In this document: positions 34,232-42,989 of the stretch, one piece after another
How positions within the stretch are numbered: position 1 is the stretch's first letter
Layout of the letters: the number at the start of each line of letters is the position of its first letter
Assembly (NCBI GenBank): GCA_963851085.1
Contig: CAWKNX010000016.1
Location: 248,001 to 312,000, forward strand
Length of the DNA: 64,000 bases
Origin: DATFVJ01 sp963851085
Lineage (GTDB): Bacteria > Actinomycetota > Actinomycetes > Streptosporangiales > Streptosporangiaceae
Reading direction: 5' to 3'
The notes under the pieces: model-generated
Seen by the model: the letters and a program-made list of their open reading frames with translations, nothing else
Databases searched by the model: none
Told to the model about the DNA's origin: nothing
Position numbers and translations under genes: made by a program

Positions 34232-34645
34232 CGAAGCGGCAGGCGGGACTTGCCCTTTCAAGATCGGCCGGTGGGCGGAGAGGGCTGAGCCCGACACCCG
34301 ATGAAATGAGTCACCCGCGATCATGCGCGCCGAGCAAGTGGCTGCCAAGACACTTCCGATTCAGCCAGAACCATGCTGCTGCGGTGCTTGCCTCTTATCG
34401 GCGCTGAAACCGCGCGCATGTATCGCCTGTCGTTTGTGGCGGCCCCGTCTGCGCCATGGCGCGCGTGCCTGCCCGTGGCTCAGGGGGGCACCGCCACATG
34501 ACAAGATAGTGACCGACTCAACTCTCACGTATCAGTTCATGGTGACAACTAAGCGGAATATTGGGGTGTACGGGGCCAGACTCATTCACGAAACTGACGT
34601 CTTCGTTGTCTTACTATTAATATTCGGCCACCCAGATTGTAAATG

Positions 34646-34658
34646 AAACCTAAGGTTT
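34646..34658. promoter_or_regulatory. AT-rich operator-like palindrome
   Basis: AAACCT-A-AGGTTT, 13 bp, in the low-G+C segment 130 bp upstream of the secreted repeat protein. Its symmetry and its location in a promoter region suggest a repressor site. Confidence 0.35.
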
Positions 34659-34788
34659 ACCCCTCTGCTGGTAGTGTCGCCTCTCAGACCGCGCCTTGGA
34701 TTACGTCCTCCAGGGAAACTGGGGATATGTCGGTCTATCGGGACAGTTCATGCCCGGAAAGCACGATTTCTCAAAAAGGGGGCAATGT

Positions 34789-35184
34789 ATGAAGAAGAGC
34801 CACGCGGCCAGCGTCCTGGTCGCGGTCTCGGCGACGGTCATGTGGATGGGGACGGCCGCTTTTGCTGCCACCGGATTCGCCGGGCACCCGCTCACCGCGG
34901 CTGGCGCGGCCGCGCACTCCGTCCGCGCTCTCACCACCAGCGCTACCAGGTGCGACGGTGACCATGACAGCGACGACGTGGGCTGCGGCACCGCCAACGC
35001 GTGCGACGGCGACCATGACAGCGACGACGTGGGCTGCGGCACCAAGAGCGTGTCGGGCAAGGGCGATGGCGACCACGACAGCGACGACGTCACCCCGTCT
35101 CGCCACTGCGGTACCGACCGCGACCGTGACGACCGCACCGGCCGCCCGAGCGACCACGACGGCGACGTATGCGGCCGCGGCTGA
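34789..35184 (+). CDS. secreted Asp/His/Cys repeat protein, unknown
   Basis: 131 residues from the ATG at 34789, with AGGGGG six bases upstream. A signal peptide (KKSHAASVLVAVSATVMW through TAAFAA) is followed by a repeat unit, CDGDHDSDDVGCGT, seen twice exactly and a third time with loss of the cysteines, then more Asp/Arg-rich sequence. The spacing of acidic residues recalls calcium-binding Asp-rich loops of excalibur type, but the GCG ending is different. It stands alone after a long, partly AT-rich upstream region. Confidence 0.7.
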   Translation: MKKSHAASVLVAVSATVMWMGTAAFAATGFAGHPLTAAGAAAHSVRALTTSATRCDGDHDSDDVGCGTANACDGDHDSDDVGCGTKSVSGKGDGDHDSDDVTPSRHCGTDRDRDDRTGRPSDHDGDVCGRG

Positions 35185-35287
35185 CGATTTCCTTTTGCTG
35201 ACCTGATGGCCCGCCATCACGTAGCGGCCGCGCGCCGGGCTCCCTCCGCGGAGCCCGGCGCGCGGCGCTAGCCGCGCAGCCCGGCGC

Positions 35288-36382
35288 GATCACGCGCAGA
35301 TCCTGCGCGGCTACTGGGACTGGAGCGAGATCGTCACCCTCGGCGCCAGCGATCGTTACCCGGTGATCGCACCGTTCTCGCACGGGTTCGGGATCAACGC
35401 CGGGCTGCTCGCCTGCGTGCTGCGCGGCGCGACGCTGATCCCGGTGGCGGTCTTCGACCCGGACGCACTGATGGACCTGATCGAGCGCATGCGCGTGAGC
35501 GTACTTGCCGGGCCGCCGACGCTGTTCGACCGACTGCTTGACCGCCTGGAGGGCGGCGAGTACGACGTGTCCTTGCTCCGGGTGGCGATCTGCGGCGCCG
35601 CGGCGGTACCGCCCGAGCTCAGCAGGCGGCTCGTCGGCGAGGCGGGCGTCGAGCGGATGATCAACGCGTACGGCCTGATCGAGGGCACGGTGGTCTCGAT
35701 GACCCGGGCGGGCGACCCGGTCGAGGTAATCGCCGCCACGGCGGGACGCGCAGTGCCCGGCGTCTCGATCAAGATCGTCGACGACGCGGGCGCGGAGGTG
35801 CCCACTGGCGCACGCGGCGAGATCCTGGTGGCCGGCTACGGGGTGATGCGCGGCTACTGGCAGGACGAGGACAAGACGGGGGACGCCGTGGACGCCGGCG
35901 GCTGGCTGCACACCGGCGACATCGGCACGCTCGATGGCCTTGGCAACCTGGCGATCGTGGACAGGAAGAAGGAGATGTTCATCGTCGGCGGCTTCAACGC
36001 CTATCCGGCGGAGATCCAGGCGCTGCTGCTGCACCACGGCGGTCTCGCCCAGACCGCCGTGATCGGCATCCCGATCCCGCGCTCGGCGAGGCCGGCTGGG
36101 CCTATGGGGTGCCGCGGCCCGGGATCGCCGTGAATCCGGCCGACCTGCCTCCTGGGCGCGGCGAACATGTCGAACTGCAAGGTGCCGCGGCGGGTACTCG
36201 TCGTCGACGCGCTGCCGGTGAACGCGAACGGCAAGGTCGACAAGGAGGCCCTGCGCCGTGCCGCCGCGGGCGAGGCCCCGGCTGACCACGTCCTGGCGCC
36301 GACCCTGTCCTTGGGGCTGGCCCGTCCTGGGGGTGGCCCCTTCCTTGGGGCTGGCCCCTTCCTGAGGGTGGCCCAGTCCTGA
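35288..36382 (+). pseudogene. acyl-CoA synthetase, 5'-truncated and frameshifted
   Basis: The frame opens near 35288 with HAQILRGYWDWSEIVTLG and continues YPVIAPFSHGFG, ANL-superfamily motifs from mid-protein; the first ~200 residues, including the TSGTTG phosphate loop, are gone. GWLHTGDIGTLDGLG and IVDRKKEMFIVGGFNAYP are intact. Around 36070 the correct reading jumps to the frame with DPALGEAGWAYGVPRPG, and around 36145 again to the frame with NMSNCKVPRRVLVVDALPVN and the catalytic Lys (NANGKVDKEALRR). It cannot be functional. A FadD-type fatty or steroid acyl activation gene is the likely ancestor. Confidence 0.8.
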
Positions 36383-36418
36383 GAGCCGGCCCTGTCCTGA
36401 CGCTGGGCGGTCCGGCAA

Positions 36419-37018
36419 TCACCAGTGGCCGTAGTGGATGACCTCACCGGCGCTGCGGCGCGGCATCCGGTGCGCCGAACTGACCGGGTCGGTAGGGCCC
36501 CCGGCCGATCCCGTCTCGCCGTCATGACCGATCGCGATCGCGCCGATCGGGTGGTAGCCAGCCGGGACGCCGAAGGCCGCGAGGAATGGCGGCACGGCCT
36601 CGGGCACGATACCGAAATACAGTGCGCCGAGCCCTTCGTCCACGGCGGTCTGGAGGATGAGCAGTGCCGCCATGCCCGTGTCGATGTACCAGAACGGCAC
36701 CGGCCAGCGCGCCTCGTCGCGATCGGTCCAGCCCTTATCAGCCATCGCATACCTGTCTAGATAGGCGTCCTTGCACGCGAAAGGGACGATGACAAGTGGA
36801 GCGGTCAGCACGGATGACTCGCTGTCTTCACCGATCACCTGCCAGAACCTGGCAAGTTCCGCGGCCCGCAGGACCAGGAATTCCTGGCCTTGGGAGAACC
36901 CGGCCGAGGGGCCGCGAACCGCGTTACGCAGCAGGCGCTGGAGGCTCTGCTCAGGCACGGGCTCGCCGGTGAACCTGCGCACCATGTGCCGCTGCCGCAC
37001 GACATCCTGGAAGTCCAT
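36419..37018 (-). CDS. nitroreductase-family FMN oxidoreductase
   Basis: 199 residues. VVRQRHMVRRFTGEPVP, RNAVRGPSAGFSQGQEFL and YFGIVPEAVPPFLAAFGVP are nitroreductase motifs for FMN binding at a dimer interface. It reduces quinones, nitro groups or flavins, or may catalyse a flavin-linked dehydrogenation; the substrate is unknown. It lies between catabolic gene remnants and could be a surviving member of that cluster. Confidence 0.88.
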   Translation of the reverse strand: MDFQDVVRQRHMVRRFTGEPVPEQSLQRLLRNAVRGPSAGFSQGQEFLVLRAAELARFWQVIGEDSESSVLTAPLVIVPFACKDAYLDRYAMADKGWTDRDEARWPVPFWYIDTGMAALLILQTAVDEGLGALYFGIVPEAVPPFLAAFGVPAGYHPIGAIAIGHDGETGSAGGPTDPVSSAHRMPRRSAGEVIHYGHW

Positions 37019-37125
37019 GCGTCAGAACGTATTACGGCCGTGCGCAAACCGCAGGCCACAGGCGAGCGGCCACCGCAGCGGGCCACGGCCGGCTCGCGTC
37101 AGCCCAGTGGGCACGCCGGGCGATT

Positions 37126-38382
37126 TCACTCCGCGAGCCGGTAGACGCGGCGGGCGTTGCCCGCACCGATCATCACGGCGATCCGGTGGGCGTCCGCGGC
37201 GGTGAGCATGCCGTCGCGCAGCCAGTCAACCAGTACCTGACGCAGCACGCGCCTGAAGACGACGGCGCCGAGGTAATGCAGCTCAGGCAGCCCGAACGCG
37301 TCCGAGGAGTACAGCGCCTTGCCGAACGGGGTGAGTTCGAGGCTCTCGGCGACGACAGCGGGCGCGCGGGCTCCGGTGAAGTTGAGCGCGAGCCCGACAT
37401 CGCAGTAGACGTGCGGGTAGATCTGGGCGAGGTAACCGGCCTCGCGGTGGTACGGATAGCAGTGCAGGAGCATCAGCGGCACCCCGGCCGGCTGCGTCGC
37501 GCGGATGAAGCGGGTCATCAGCAGCGGGTTGCACCGGTGCAGATCCAGGTCGCGGTCCCCGAATCCGGTGTGAATCTGGACGGGGAGCCCGAGGTCGATC
37601 GCCGACCATAGCAGGAACCGCAGCAGGACTGGTGATGTGATCCTGTACCGCTGGGACGGCCCAGAGCCGGATCCGGCGCCCGCCGCGGAGCCTTCGGCCG
37701 GCACAGAACCCACGGCCGGCACAGAGCCTCCAGGCGGCACAATGCCCTCGGCCGGCGCGGAGCTTTCGGCCTCGCGCAGCCAGCGGGCTGCCGCACGGCG
37801 GACGTCGGCGTCAGTCGGCCGCCCCGGGTCGAAGTCGAGGCCGTAGCGGTAGGCGACGATGGACTTGACCGCGACCGCCCCGGACGCCGCCGCGGCGAGC
37901 GCCGCCGGGTAACGCGTGACGAACTCTGCCGGGCTCGCGCCGGACGCCGCGAGTTCCTCGGCGACCTGCTCGAGCCTGACCACGGCTCGCGCATGCGCGC
38001 CCGCCGCGTCGGCAAACTCGGCCACGCTGTTCAGTTCGGCCTGACCGTAGCCGGTGTCGACGAGGAATTGGGTGACCGCGGCGGCACGCAGCAAGCGCCT
38101 GCTGACCTCGGCCACGCCCAGTTCCCGCCTGCGTTTCAGGTACTCGGCCGGCTCGGCGTACGGGGCGAGCCCGAGGACCGGCGGGCACCACCGGCGCAAG
38201 CTGAGGCCGAGCTGGGTGTCGAAGAATGTGGTGCCCGCCGGCGCTGGATCACTGGATTCCGTGCTGAGCAGCTCGAATTCCCGTCGGCTGAGGTCCCTGC
38301 TGACCACGCTGTGGCAATGGTGGTCGACGAGCAGGAGATCGTCCAGGTCACCCAGATCGTGCCACTCGCCCTGCGTGGTCAT
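37126..38382 (-). CDS. amidohydrolase-family protein
   Basis: 418 residues from the ATG at 38382 (MTTQGEWHDLGDLDDLLL); frames running further upstream only read the 18-bp repeat. The metal ligands of the TIM-barrel are visible: VDHHCHSVV, AVKSIVAYRYGL, VQIHTGFGD, LHCYPYHREAGYL and YSSDAFG. It resembles the hydrolase part of FluG-like proteins. An insert of about 35 Pro/Glu/Gly/Ser residues made of 18-bp repeats (PAEGS, PAVGS) lies near residues 215-250. The substrate is not known. Confidence 0.85.
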   Translation of the reverse strand: MTTQGEWHDLGDLDDLLLVDHHCHSVVSRDLSRREFELLSTESSDPAPAGTTFFDTQLGLSLRRWCPPVLGLAPYAEPAEYLKRRRELGVAEVSRRLLRAAAVTQFLVDTGYGQAELNSVAEFADAAGAHARAVVRLEQVAEELAASGASPAEFVTRYPAALAAAASGAVAVKSIVAYRYGLDFDPGRPTDADVRRAAARWLREAESSAPAEGIVPPGGSVPAVGSVPAEGSAAGAGSGSGPSQRYRITSPVLLRFLLWSAIDLGLPVQIHTGFGDRDLDLHRCNPLLMTRFIRATQPAGVPLMLLHCYPYHREAGYLAQIYPHVYCDVGLALNFTGARAPAVVAESLELTPFGKALYSSDAFGLPELHYLGAVVFRRVLRQVLVDWLRDGMLTAADAHRIAVMIGAGNARRVYRLAE

Positions 38383-38414
38383 GGGCGGCAGAGCTTCGGC
38401 AGCGCCAGCCAGCC

Positions 38415-38486
38415 GGCGGCGCGACCACACCCGGCGGCGCGACCACACCCGGCGGCGCGACCACACCCGGCAGCGTCGGCACACCC
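38415..38486. repeat. 18-bp tandem repeat upstream of the amidohydrolase
   Basis: GGCGGCGCGACCACACCC three times, then two variants with GGCAGCGTCGGCACACCC. It lies between the amidohydrolase start and the 3' end of the HelR gene, so in the amidohydrolase leader. Confidence 0.85.
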
Positions 38487-38547
38487 AGCAGCGTCGGCAC
38501 GCAGGCCGACGGCGTGGGCAGGGCCAGTGGAGCCGCGGTCACCGCGA

Positions 38548-40761
38548 TCACCGCAGCGGCGCGGGGAGGGGCTCGGCGTGCACTACGAAGAGGCGGGAAA
38601 CGGCCCGGGTGAGCGCCACATAGAGGCGGCGAAGGCCGCTGTGCCCTACGCCGGTGATTCTGGCCGGCTCCACGACGATGACCTGATCGAACTCGAGGCC
38701 CTTGGCGAGCGTCACCGGGACGATCGCGAGCCGCACATCCGGATCTTCGTCCGGCGTGGCCCCGCCGGTCAGTTCGGCGTCACCGCCGAGGACCACGTGC
38801 CGCAATCCGGCGCGCGTCAGCGATCTGACCAGCGCCGGGACCTGATCGTCAGCACCGATCACACCCACCGAGCCCGGCTCCGCGAGGGCCCTGCGGCTGA
38901 GCTCCACCACCCGGCCGCCGAGCGCGGCCGCCTGCGCCGTAACGACCTCAAGCGAGCCGGGCGACTGGCGCACCGACGCCGCGGGCGCAAGCCCAGGAGC
39001 GATGTACGGCAGCAGCCGGCTCGCGTAGTCGATGATCTGCCTGGGCACCCGGTAGCCCTTGTCGAGCACGCGCATGTCCGCGTCCGGCTTGCCCAGATGA
39101 GAGAGGAACTCCTGCCAGCTCTGACTCGCCCACGGCGTGGTGCCCTGCGCGATGTCGCCGAGCACGGTCGCGGAGCCGGTGGTGCAGCGGCGGCCGATCG
39201 CCCGGCATTCCATCGGGGACAGGTCCTGCGCCTCGTCGACGACCACGTGGTTCAGACTCGCTGTCCGCTCGATGAGATCCGCGGCCTCGTCGATGAGCAC
39301 CGTGTCGGCCGCGGTCCAGGACGCCGACCGAGGGCCGCGCGGCGGTGTGGCCCATCGGATCGCCTCCTGCTCGGCCGACGTCAGCACGCCGTCTGCGGCC
39401 GTCGCGAGCAGGCCTGGATCTGACAGCACCCGCATGACGAGCCGCACCGGGTTCACCGCGGGCCATGTCGCGTCGACGGTGGTCTTTACCGGCCTGGCCC
39501 GCCGGACCGAGTCGTGAGTCCGGTCGTCGCACGGCTCACCGGCCGACTCCATCCGGGTCAGGATCACGTGCGCGATCCGGTGGCCGAGAAGCTCACGGCC
39601 CGCACCGTAGCGCACCCCACGCTCGCGTAGCTCGTCCACAAGCTCGGCTATCTCATATGCGGGCACACGCCAGCGCCGTACGCCGCGCGGTAGCACGAGC
39701 GGCTCGGCTGGAACCGTGATGTGCGACCAGAGCGCACGGCGAAGGACCTCCGCCATGCGTGCGTCACCCTTGACACGTGCTGCCTCGCCCGCGTCACCGG
39801 CGACGTTCGTGGTTGCGGCATGGTGACCTGGCTCGGCGGCACGTATCTGGACCGGCGACGCGGCGGCCGTCTTTCCGACAAGCTCGCCCACGGTGACCTG
39901 GCTGACGTCCATCTCACCGAGGGCGGGAAGAACGCCGCGGATGTAGCCGAGGAAGGCCCGGTTGGGCCCGACGACTAGGACTCCGCCGCGGCGCATCCGC
40001 TCGGGGTAGGCGTAAAGCAGATACGCGACGCGGTGCAGCCCGACAGCGGTCTTACCGGTGCCTGGCGCGCCCTGTACACACACCGTCTGGCCAGCGTCTG
40101 CGCGAACGATGTCGTCCTGGTCCGGCTGGATCGTCGCGACGATGTCGCGCATGGGGCCCACCCGCGGCCGCTCGATCTCCTCGACCATGATCCGGCTGGT
40201 GAGTGTGGCATCTCCCCCGGAATCGGCGGTTCCGGGGGCACGGGCCCCGGCATCGGGGCCGGCAAGCCGGGGGGTGAAATCCTCGTCCTCGAAGGCGGTG
40301 AGCTCAGCGCCCGAGAAGCCGAACCTGCGGCGCAGCGACACCCCCATCGGCGTGGCCGGGCTGGCGCGGTAGAACGGCCGCGACACGGGCGCGCGCCAGT
40401 CGATCACCATCGGATGGCCCTGCTGGTCGTGGACGTGGCGGCGACCGACGTGGAAGCGCTCGGCGGGCGGCCCGGGGTAATCGAGGCGGCCGAAGAACAG
40501 TGGCGTGCCTGGAATGTCCTTGAGCGCTTCCGCCCGCCGGTACAGATCGGCCTTCAGGTATTCCTCGGAGACGGGGTCACCGCCGAGCGCCTTGAGCGAA
40601 AGCACGTTCTCGCGCATGAGCTGGAGGAACTCGCGCGACGCCTGCAAATGGGCCCGTTCCGCCGCCAGGACGGCGTCGCCATGGCCCGGATCAGGCGGGT
40701 CTGGGTGGACAAGAGCGTCGGGGTCGGCTGTCTCCTCGTCTGCTTGCTTGGCTGCGCGCAC
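38548..40761 (-). CDS. helR: HelD/HelR-type RNA polymerase-associated motor ATPase
   Basis: 737 residues from the GTG at 40761, with GAAGGAG seven bases upstream. UvrD-like SF1 motifs are present (GAPGTGKTAVGLHRVAYLLY, VVVDEAQDLSPMECRAI, DKGYRVPRQIIDYA, LYVALTRAV) with the N-terminal coiled-coil arm (AERAHLQASREFLQLMREN) and the LFFGRLDYPG motif of HelD. HelR of Streptomyces removes rifamycin-bound RNA polymerase and gives resistance; class II HelD recycles stalled polymerase. I assign by motif, length and lineage. No rifamycin-associated element was found upstream. Confidence 0.87.
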   Translation of the reverse strand: MRAAKQADEETADPDALVHPDPPDPGHGDAVLAAERAHLQASREFLQLMRENVLSLKALGGDPVSEEYLKADLYRRAEALKDIPGTPLFFGRLDYPGPPAERFHVGRRHVHDQQGHPMVIDWRAPVSRPFYRASPATPMGVSLRRRFGFSGAELTAFEDEDFTPRLAGPDAGARAPGTADSGGDATLTSRIMVEEIERPRVGPMRDIVATIQPDQDDIVRADAGQTVCVQGAPGTGKTAVGLHRVAYLLYAYPERMRRGGVLVVGPNRAFLGYIRGVLPALGEMDVSQVTVGELVGKTAAASPVQIRAAEPGHHAATTNVAGDAGEAARVKGDARMAEVLRRALWSHITVPAEPLVLPRGVRRWRVPAYEIAELVDELRERGVRYGAGRELLGHRIAHVILTRMESAGEPCDDRTHDSVRRARPVKTTVDATWPAVNPVRLVMRVLSDPGLLATAADGVLTSAEQEAIRWATPPRGPRSASWTAADTVLIDEAADLIERTASLNHVVVDEAQDLSPMECRAIGRRCTTGSATVLGDIAQGTTPWASQSWQEFLSHLGKPDADMRVLDKGYRVPRQIIDYASRLLPYIAPGLAPAASVRQSPGSLEVVTAQAAALGGRVVELSRRALAEPGSVGVIGADDQVPALVRSLTRAGLRHVVLGGDAELTGGATPDEDPDVRLAIVPVTLAKGLEFDQVIVVEPARITGVGHSGLRRLYVALTRAVSRLFVVHAEPLPAPLR

Positions 40762-41009
40762 GACGCATCTCCTTCGAATGTGGAGGGAGTGACGGCACAA
40801 GAAACAAGAACATACCAGTGCATGGCGCTCTGGTCAGCTTAATAACGGCCGCAGAACCCTTTCGACGGCGCGTGCTGCGCCGTGGATGTGGACGGACAAC
40901 CACTGGCCTGCGACCGCGATCGCGCGCGAGACATCCGTGCCGACGCGCGTGGCCACCTGTTGCCCGCGCCCATCTGTTGTGGCAATGGCGCGTGGCAACG
41001 GCTTGCTTT

Positions 41010-41037
41010 CATGATCGCGGTAACCTTTCCGCACATA
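41010..41037. repeat. left half of a 53-bp palindrome split by the IS
   Basis: CATGATCGCGGTAACCTTTC then CGCACATA ends directly at the IS left end. Joined to 42840-42864 it restores a 53-bp copy of the palindrome at 14514-14566. Confidence 0.9.
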
Positions 41038-42836
41038 GTAAACATTCCGAAATAAAGTGAGTTTGCGGCGTGTCGCGGGTCTGTCATGTGTTACGGGCGG
41101 GGATGGTGATGCCGGCGGCGGCGGCGTGGTCATAGAAGTCCTGGAGGGTGCGCAGCGTGGCTGGGCCGGGGGGGATGGTGATGTCGTGCTGGCGCAGCAG
41201 TTCGGCGGTGGTCTTGACGGCGGCGGTGAGGGTGTCGGTGGAGACGCTGAGCAGGTAGGCCAGCGCGTGCAGGGGCAGGCCGTGGCGCTGGCGCAGGATG
41301 GTGGCCAGGATCTGGGCGGCCAGGGGGAGCCTGGGCGGGGCCGGGCGGGCGGGGCGGCGGCGGGGGCGGCCGCGGGCCAGGTGCAGGCGCTGTTCGCGGG
41401 CGGCGGCGGCGGGCAGTTCGAGGCGGGCGGCCAGGGCGGCGAGGTCGTGGCGGGTTATGCCGGTCAGCGCCGGGCTGGCCAGGGCGTGCAGGGCCTGGCC
41501 GCGGGTGGCCTGGGCCGGGGGGGCCGGCGGGGCGGGCGGGGGGCTGGCCGGGGCGGGGCCGGGATCGGGGTGCAGGGTGTAGTTCCACTCGCCGTGGAAG
41601 CCGTGGCGGGTTAACGCGCGGTCTTCCAGGTCGCGCATCTGCTGGCCGCTGACCTGGGTCCCGGTGGGGTAGGGGTTGTGGTCCAGGACGGCGGTGACGG
41701 TCAGCCCGGTGGCGGTGGTGACGGCGCCGATGGTGTTGACGATGACGTCGTGGCTGGTCAGCGGGCGGCCGCGCCAGGCGAGGGTGATCTGGGAGAACAG
41801 CCGGTGCTCGATCTTGTTCCACTTGGAGGTGCCGGGCGGGAAGTGGCAGCAGGTAATCTCCAGCCCGGTCTGCTGCGCGAGGGCGGCCAGGCCGGCCTTC
41901 CAGGCGCGGTTGCGCCAGCCGTTGTTCCCGCCGGCGTCGCAGGTGACCAGCAGCCGCTCCGCGTGCGGGTAGGCGTCCTTGCCGATGAGGTCCCACCAGC
42001 GGCGGACCGATTCCACCGCGAACGCGGCGGTGTTGTGGTCGGTGCCCACGTTGACGAACCCGGTGTTCGCGCCCACGTCGCAGGCCCCGTACGGGATCGC
42101 GTGCCCAGCCTGCTCATCGGGGAAGCTGTGGCTGCGCACGGCCACCGGATCCCCCCGGGGCCGCCATTCCCGCCCCGCCTGGGCGTACTCGCCGACCTGC
42201 TCTTTCTTCTTGGCGTCCACGCTGATCACCGGCTGCCCGGCCGCCAGGTGGCCGTTGGCCTGCGCGGCAATGTAGCGGAACTGGGAGTCCCGGTCCGGGT
42301 GCCGCTTCCCCTCGCTGACCTTGGCGTTGGACTGCGTGCTGAACCCCGCCTCGTGCAGCAGCCGCCAGGCGGTCTGCGGGCTGCACCGGTGCCCAGCAGC
42401 GGTCAGCTCCCCGGCCAGCTTCTTCACGCTCTTGGTCGTCCACACCAGCGGCGACTCCGGATCGCCTCGCGTGGAATCCTGCACCAGGCCCAGCAGCGCA
42501 GGCACCAGGCCGGGGTCGGCCTCGGCGAGCTTCTTGCGCCCCGCGCCCGGGCGGCGGATCCGGCCTCCCGCCACAGCCTGCCCGGACCCCAGCTCCGCCG
42601 CCCCATCCGCCACCGTCTGCCACGACGCCCCGGTCATCTTCGCCACCGCGCCGGTCCCGCCGTCCCCCGCCGCCCGCGCGACCGCCCCCAGCACCAGCCG
42701 CCGCGACTTCTCATCCAGCTCCGGCAACAGCAGCCCCAGCTGCGGACCCATCAGCCCAAGAAGTTCCGCATTCGCGCCCATACCAGAATCCTGGCACGCG
42801 ACACGCCACAAACTCAGCTAATTTCGGAATGTTTAC
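41038..42836 (-). mobile_element. complete ISAzo13-like insertion sequence, 1799 bp
   Basis: Ends GTAAACATTCCGAAAT (41038) and its complement (to 42836) form inverted repeats that stay matched for 40 bp with four mismatches. The trinucleotide ATA flanks both sides (41035-41037 and 42837-42839) as a target duplication. A single transposase gene fills the element. The IS has split a 53-bp palindrome exactly at its centre. Both ends and the transposase frame are intact, so it may still be active. Confidence 0.92.
41084..42781 (-). CDS. ISAzo13-family transposase
   Basis: 565 residues from the ATG at 42781 (MGANAELLGLMGPQLGLL); an ATG ten codons upstream lies at the inner end of the terminal repeat region. 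A probable helix-turn-helix (AKMTGASWQTVADGAAEL) precedes the DDE core: VISVDAKKKEQVGEYAQAG, LLVTCDAGGNNGWRNRAW and GTSKWNKIEHRLFSQITLAW give the acidic triad. After residue 405 follows a Pro/Ala-rich linker and a C-terminal domain found in longer members. The third-position G+C is very high, as in the host genes. Confidence 0.93.
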   Translation of the reverse strand: MGANAELLGLMGPQLGLLLPELDEKSRRLVLGAVARAAGDGGTGAVAKMTGASWQTVADGAAELGSGQAVAGGRIRRPGAGRKKLAEADPGLVPALLGLVQDSTRGDPESPLVWTTKSVKKLAGELTAAGHRCSPQTAWRLLHEAGFSTQSNAKVSEGKRHPDRDSQFRYIAAQANGHLAAGQPVISVDAKKKEQVGEYAQAGREWRPRGDPVAVRSHSFPDEQAGHAIPYGACDVGANTGFVNVGTDHNTAAFAVESVRRWWDLIGKDAYPHAERLLVTCDAGGNNGWRNRAWKAGLAALAQQTGLEITCCHFPPGTSKWNKIEHRLFSQITLAWRGRPLTSHDVIVNTIGAVTTATGLTVTAVLDHNPYPTGTQVSGQQMRDLEDRALTRHGFHGEWNYTLHPDPGPAPASPPPAPPAPPAQATRGQALHALASPALTGITRHDLAALAARLELPAAAAREQRLHLARGRPRRRPARPAPPRLPLAAQILATILRQRHGLPLHALAYLLSVSTDTLTAAVKTTAELLRQHDITIPPGPATLRTLQDFYDHAAAAGITIPARNT

Positions 42837-42864
42837 ATACCGCGGAGAAGTTACCGCGATCATG
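42837..42864. repeat. right half of the split 53-bp palindrome
   Basis: ATA (the duplicated target) then CCGCGGAGAAGTTACCGCGA and TCATG. About 55 bp further (42917-42950) a 34-bp sequence matches 40897-40930 on the other side of the IS with four differences. Confidence 0.88.
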
Positions 42865-42989
42865 AAACAGAGCCACACCCAGGGGTCATCGGTGCCGCGA
42901 TGGCGCCACCAACGGGCCAACCACTGGCCCTGCAACCGCGATCACGCGCGTGCCAGGGTCAGGCGAGCACACCCAGCGACGGGCCGGGG

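Larger units (their letters stand above)
33949..34788. other. long gene-free region, partly AT-rich
   Basis: 840 bases upstream of the small secreted gene. It contains a 16-bp tandem repeat (34065-34160), a perfect 26-bp palindrome (34206-34231), and from about 34500 to 34670 a stretch much poorer in G+C than anything else in the window, with an AAACCTAAGGTTT palindrome. Frames of up to 107 codons here show no family features. Confidence 0.5.

Noticed and set aside
34323..34646. 107-codon plus-strand frame in the AT-rich region
   Set aside because: No ribosome-binding site, no similarity, and codon use is unlike the host genes.
40762..41037. Rifamycin-associated element upstream of helR
   Set aside because: No inverted repeat of the published type was found in the leader; only the 34-bp dispersed repeat and palindrome half are there.
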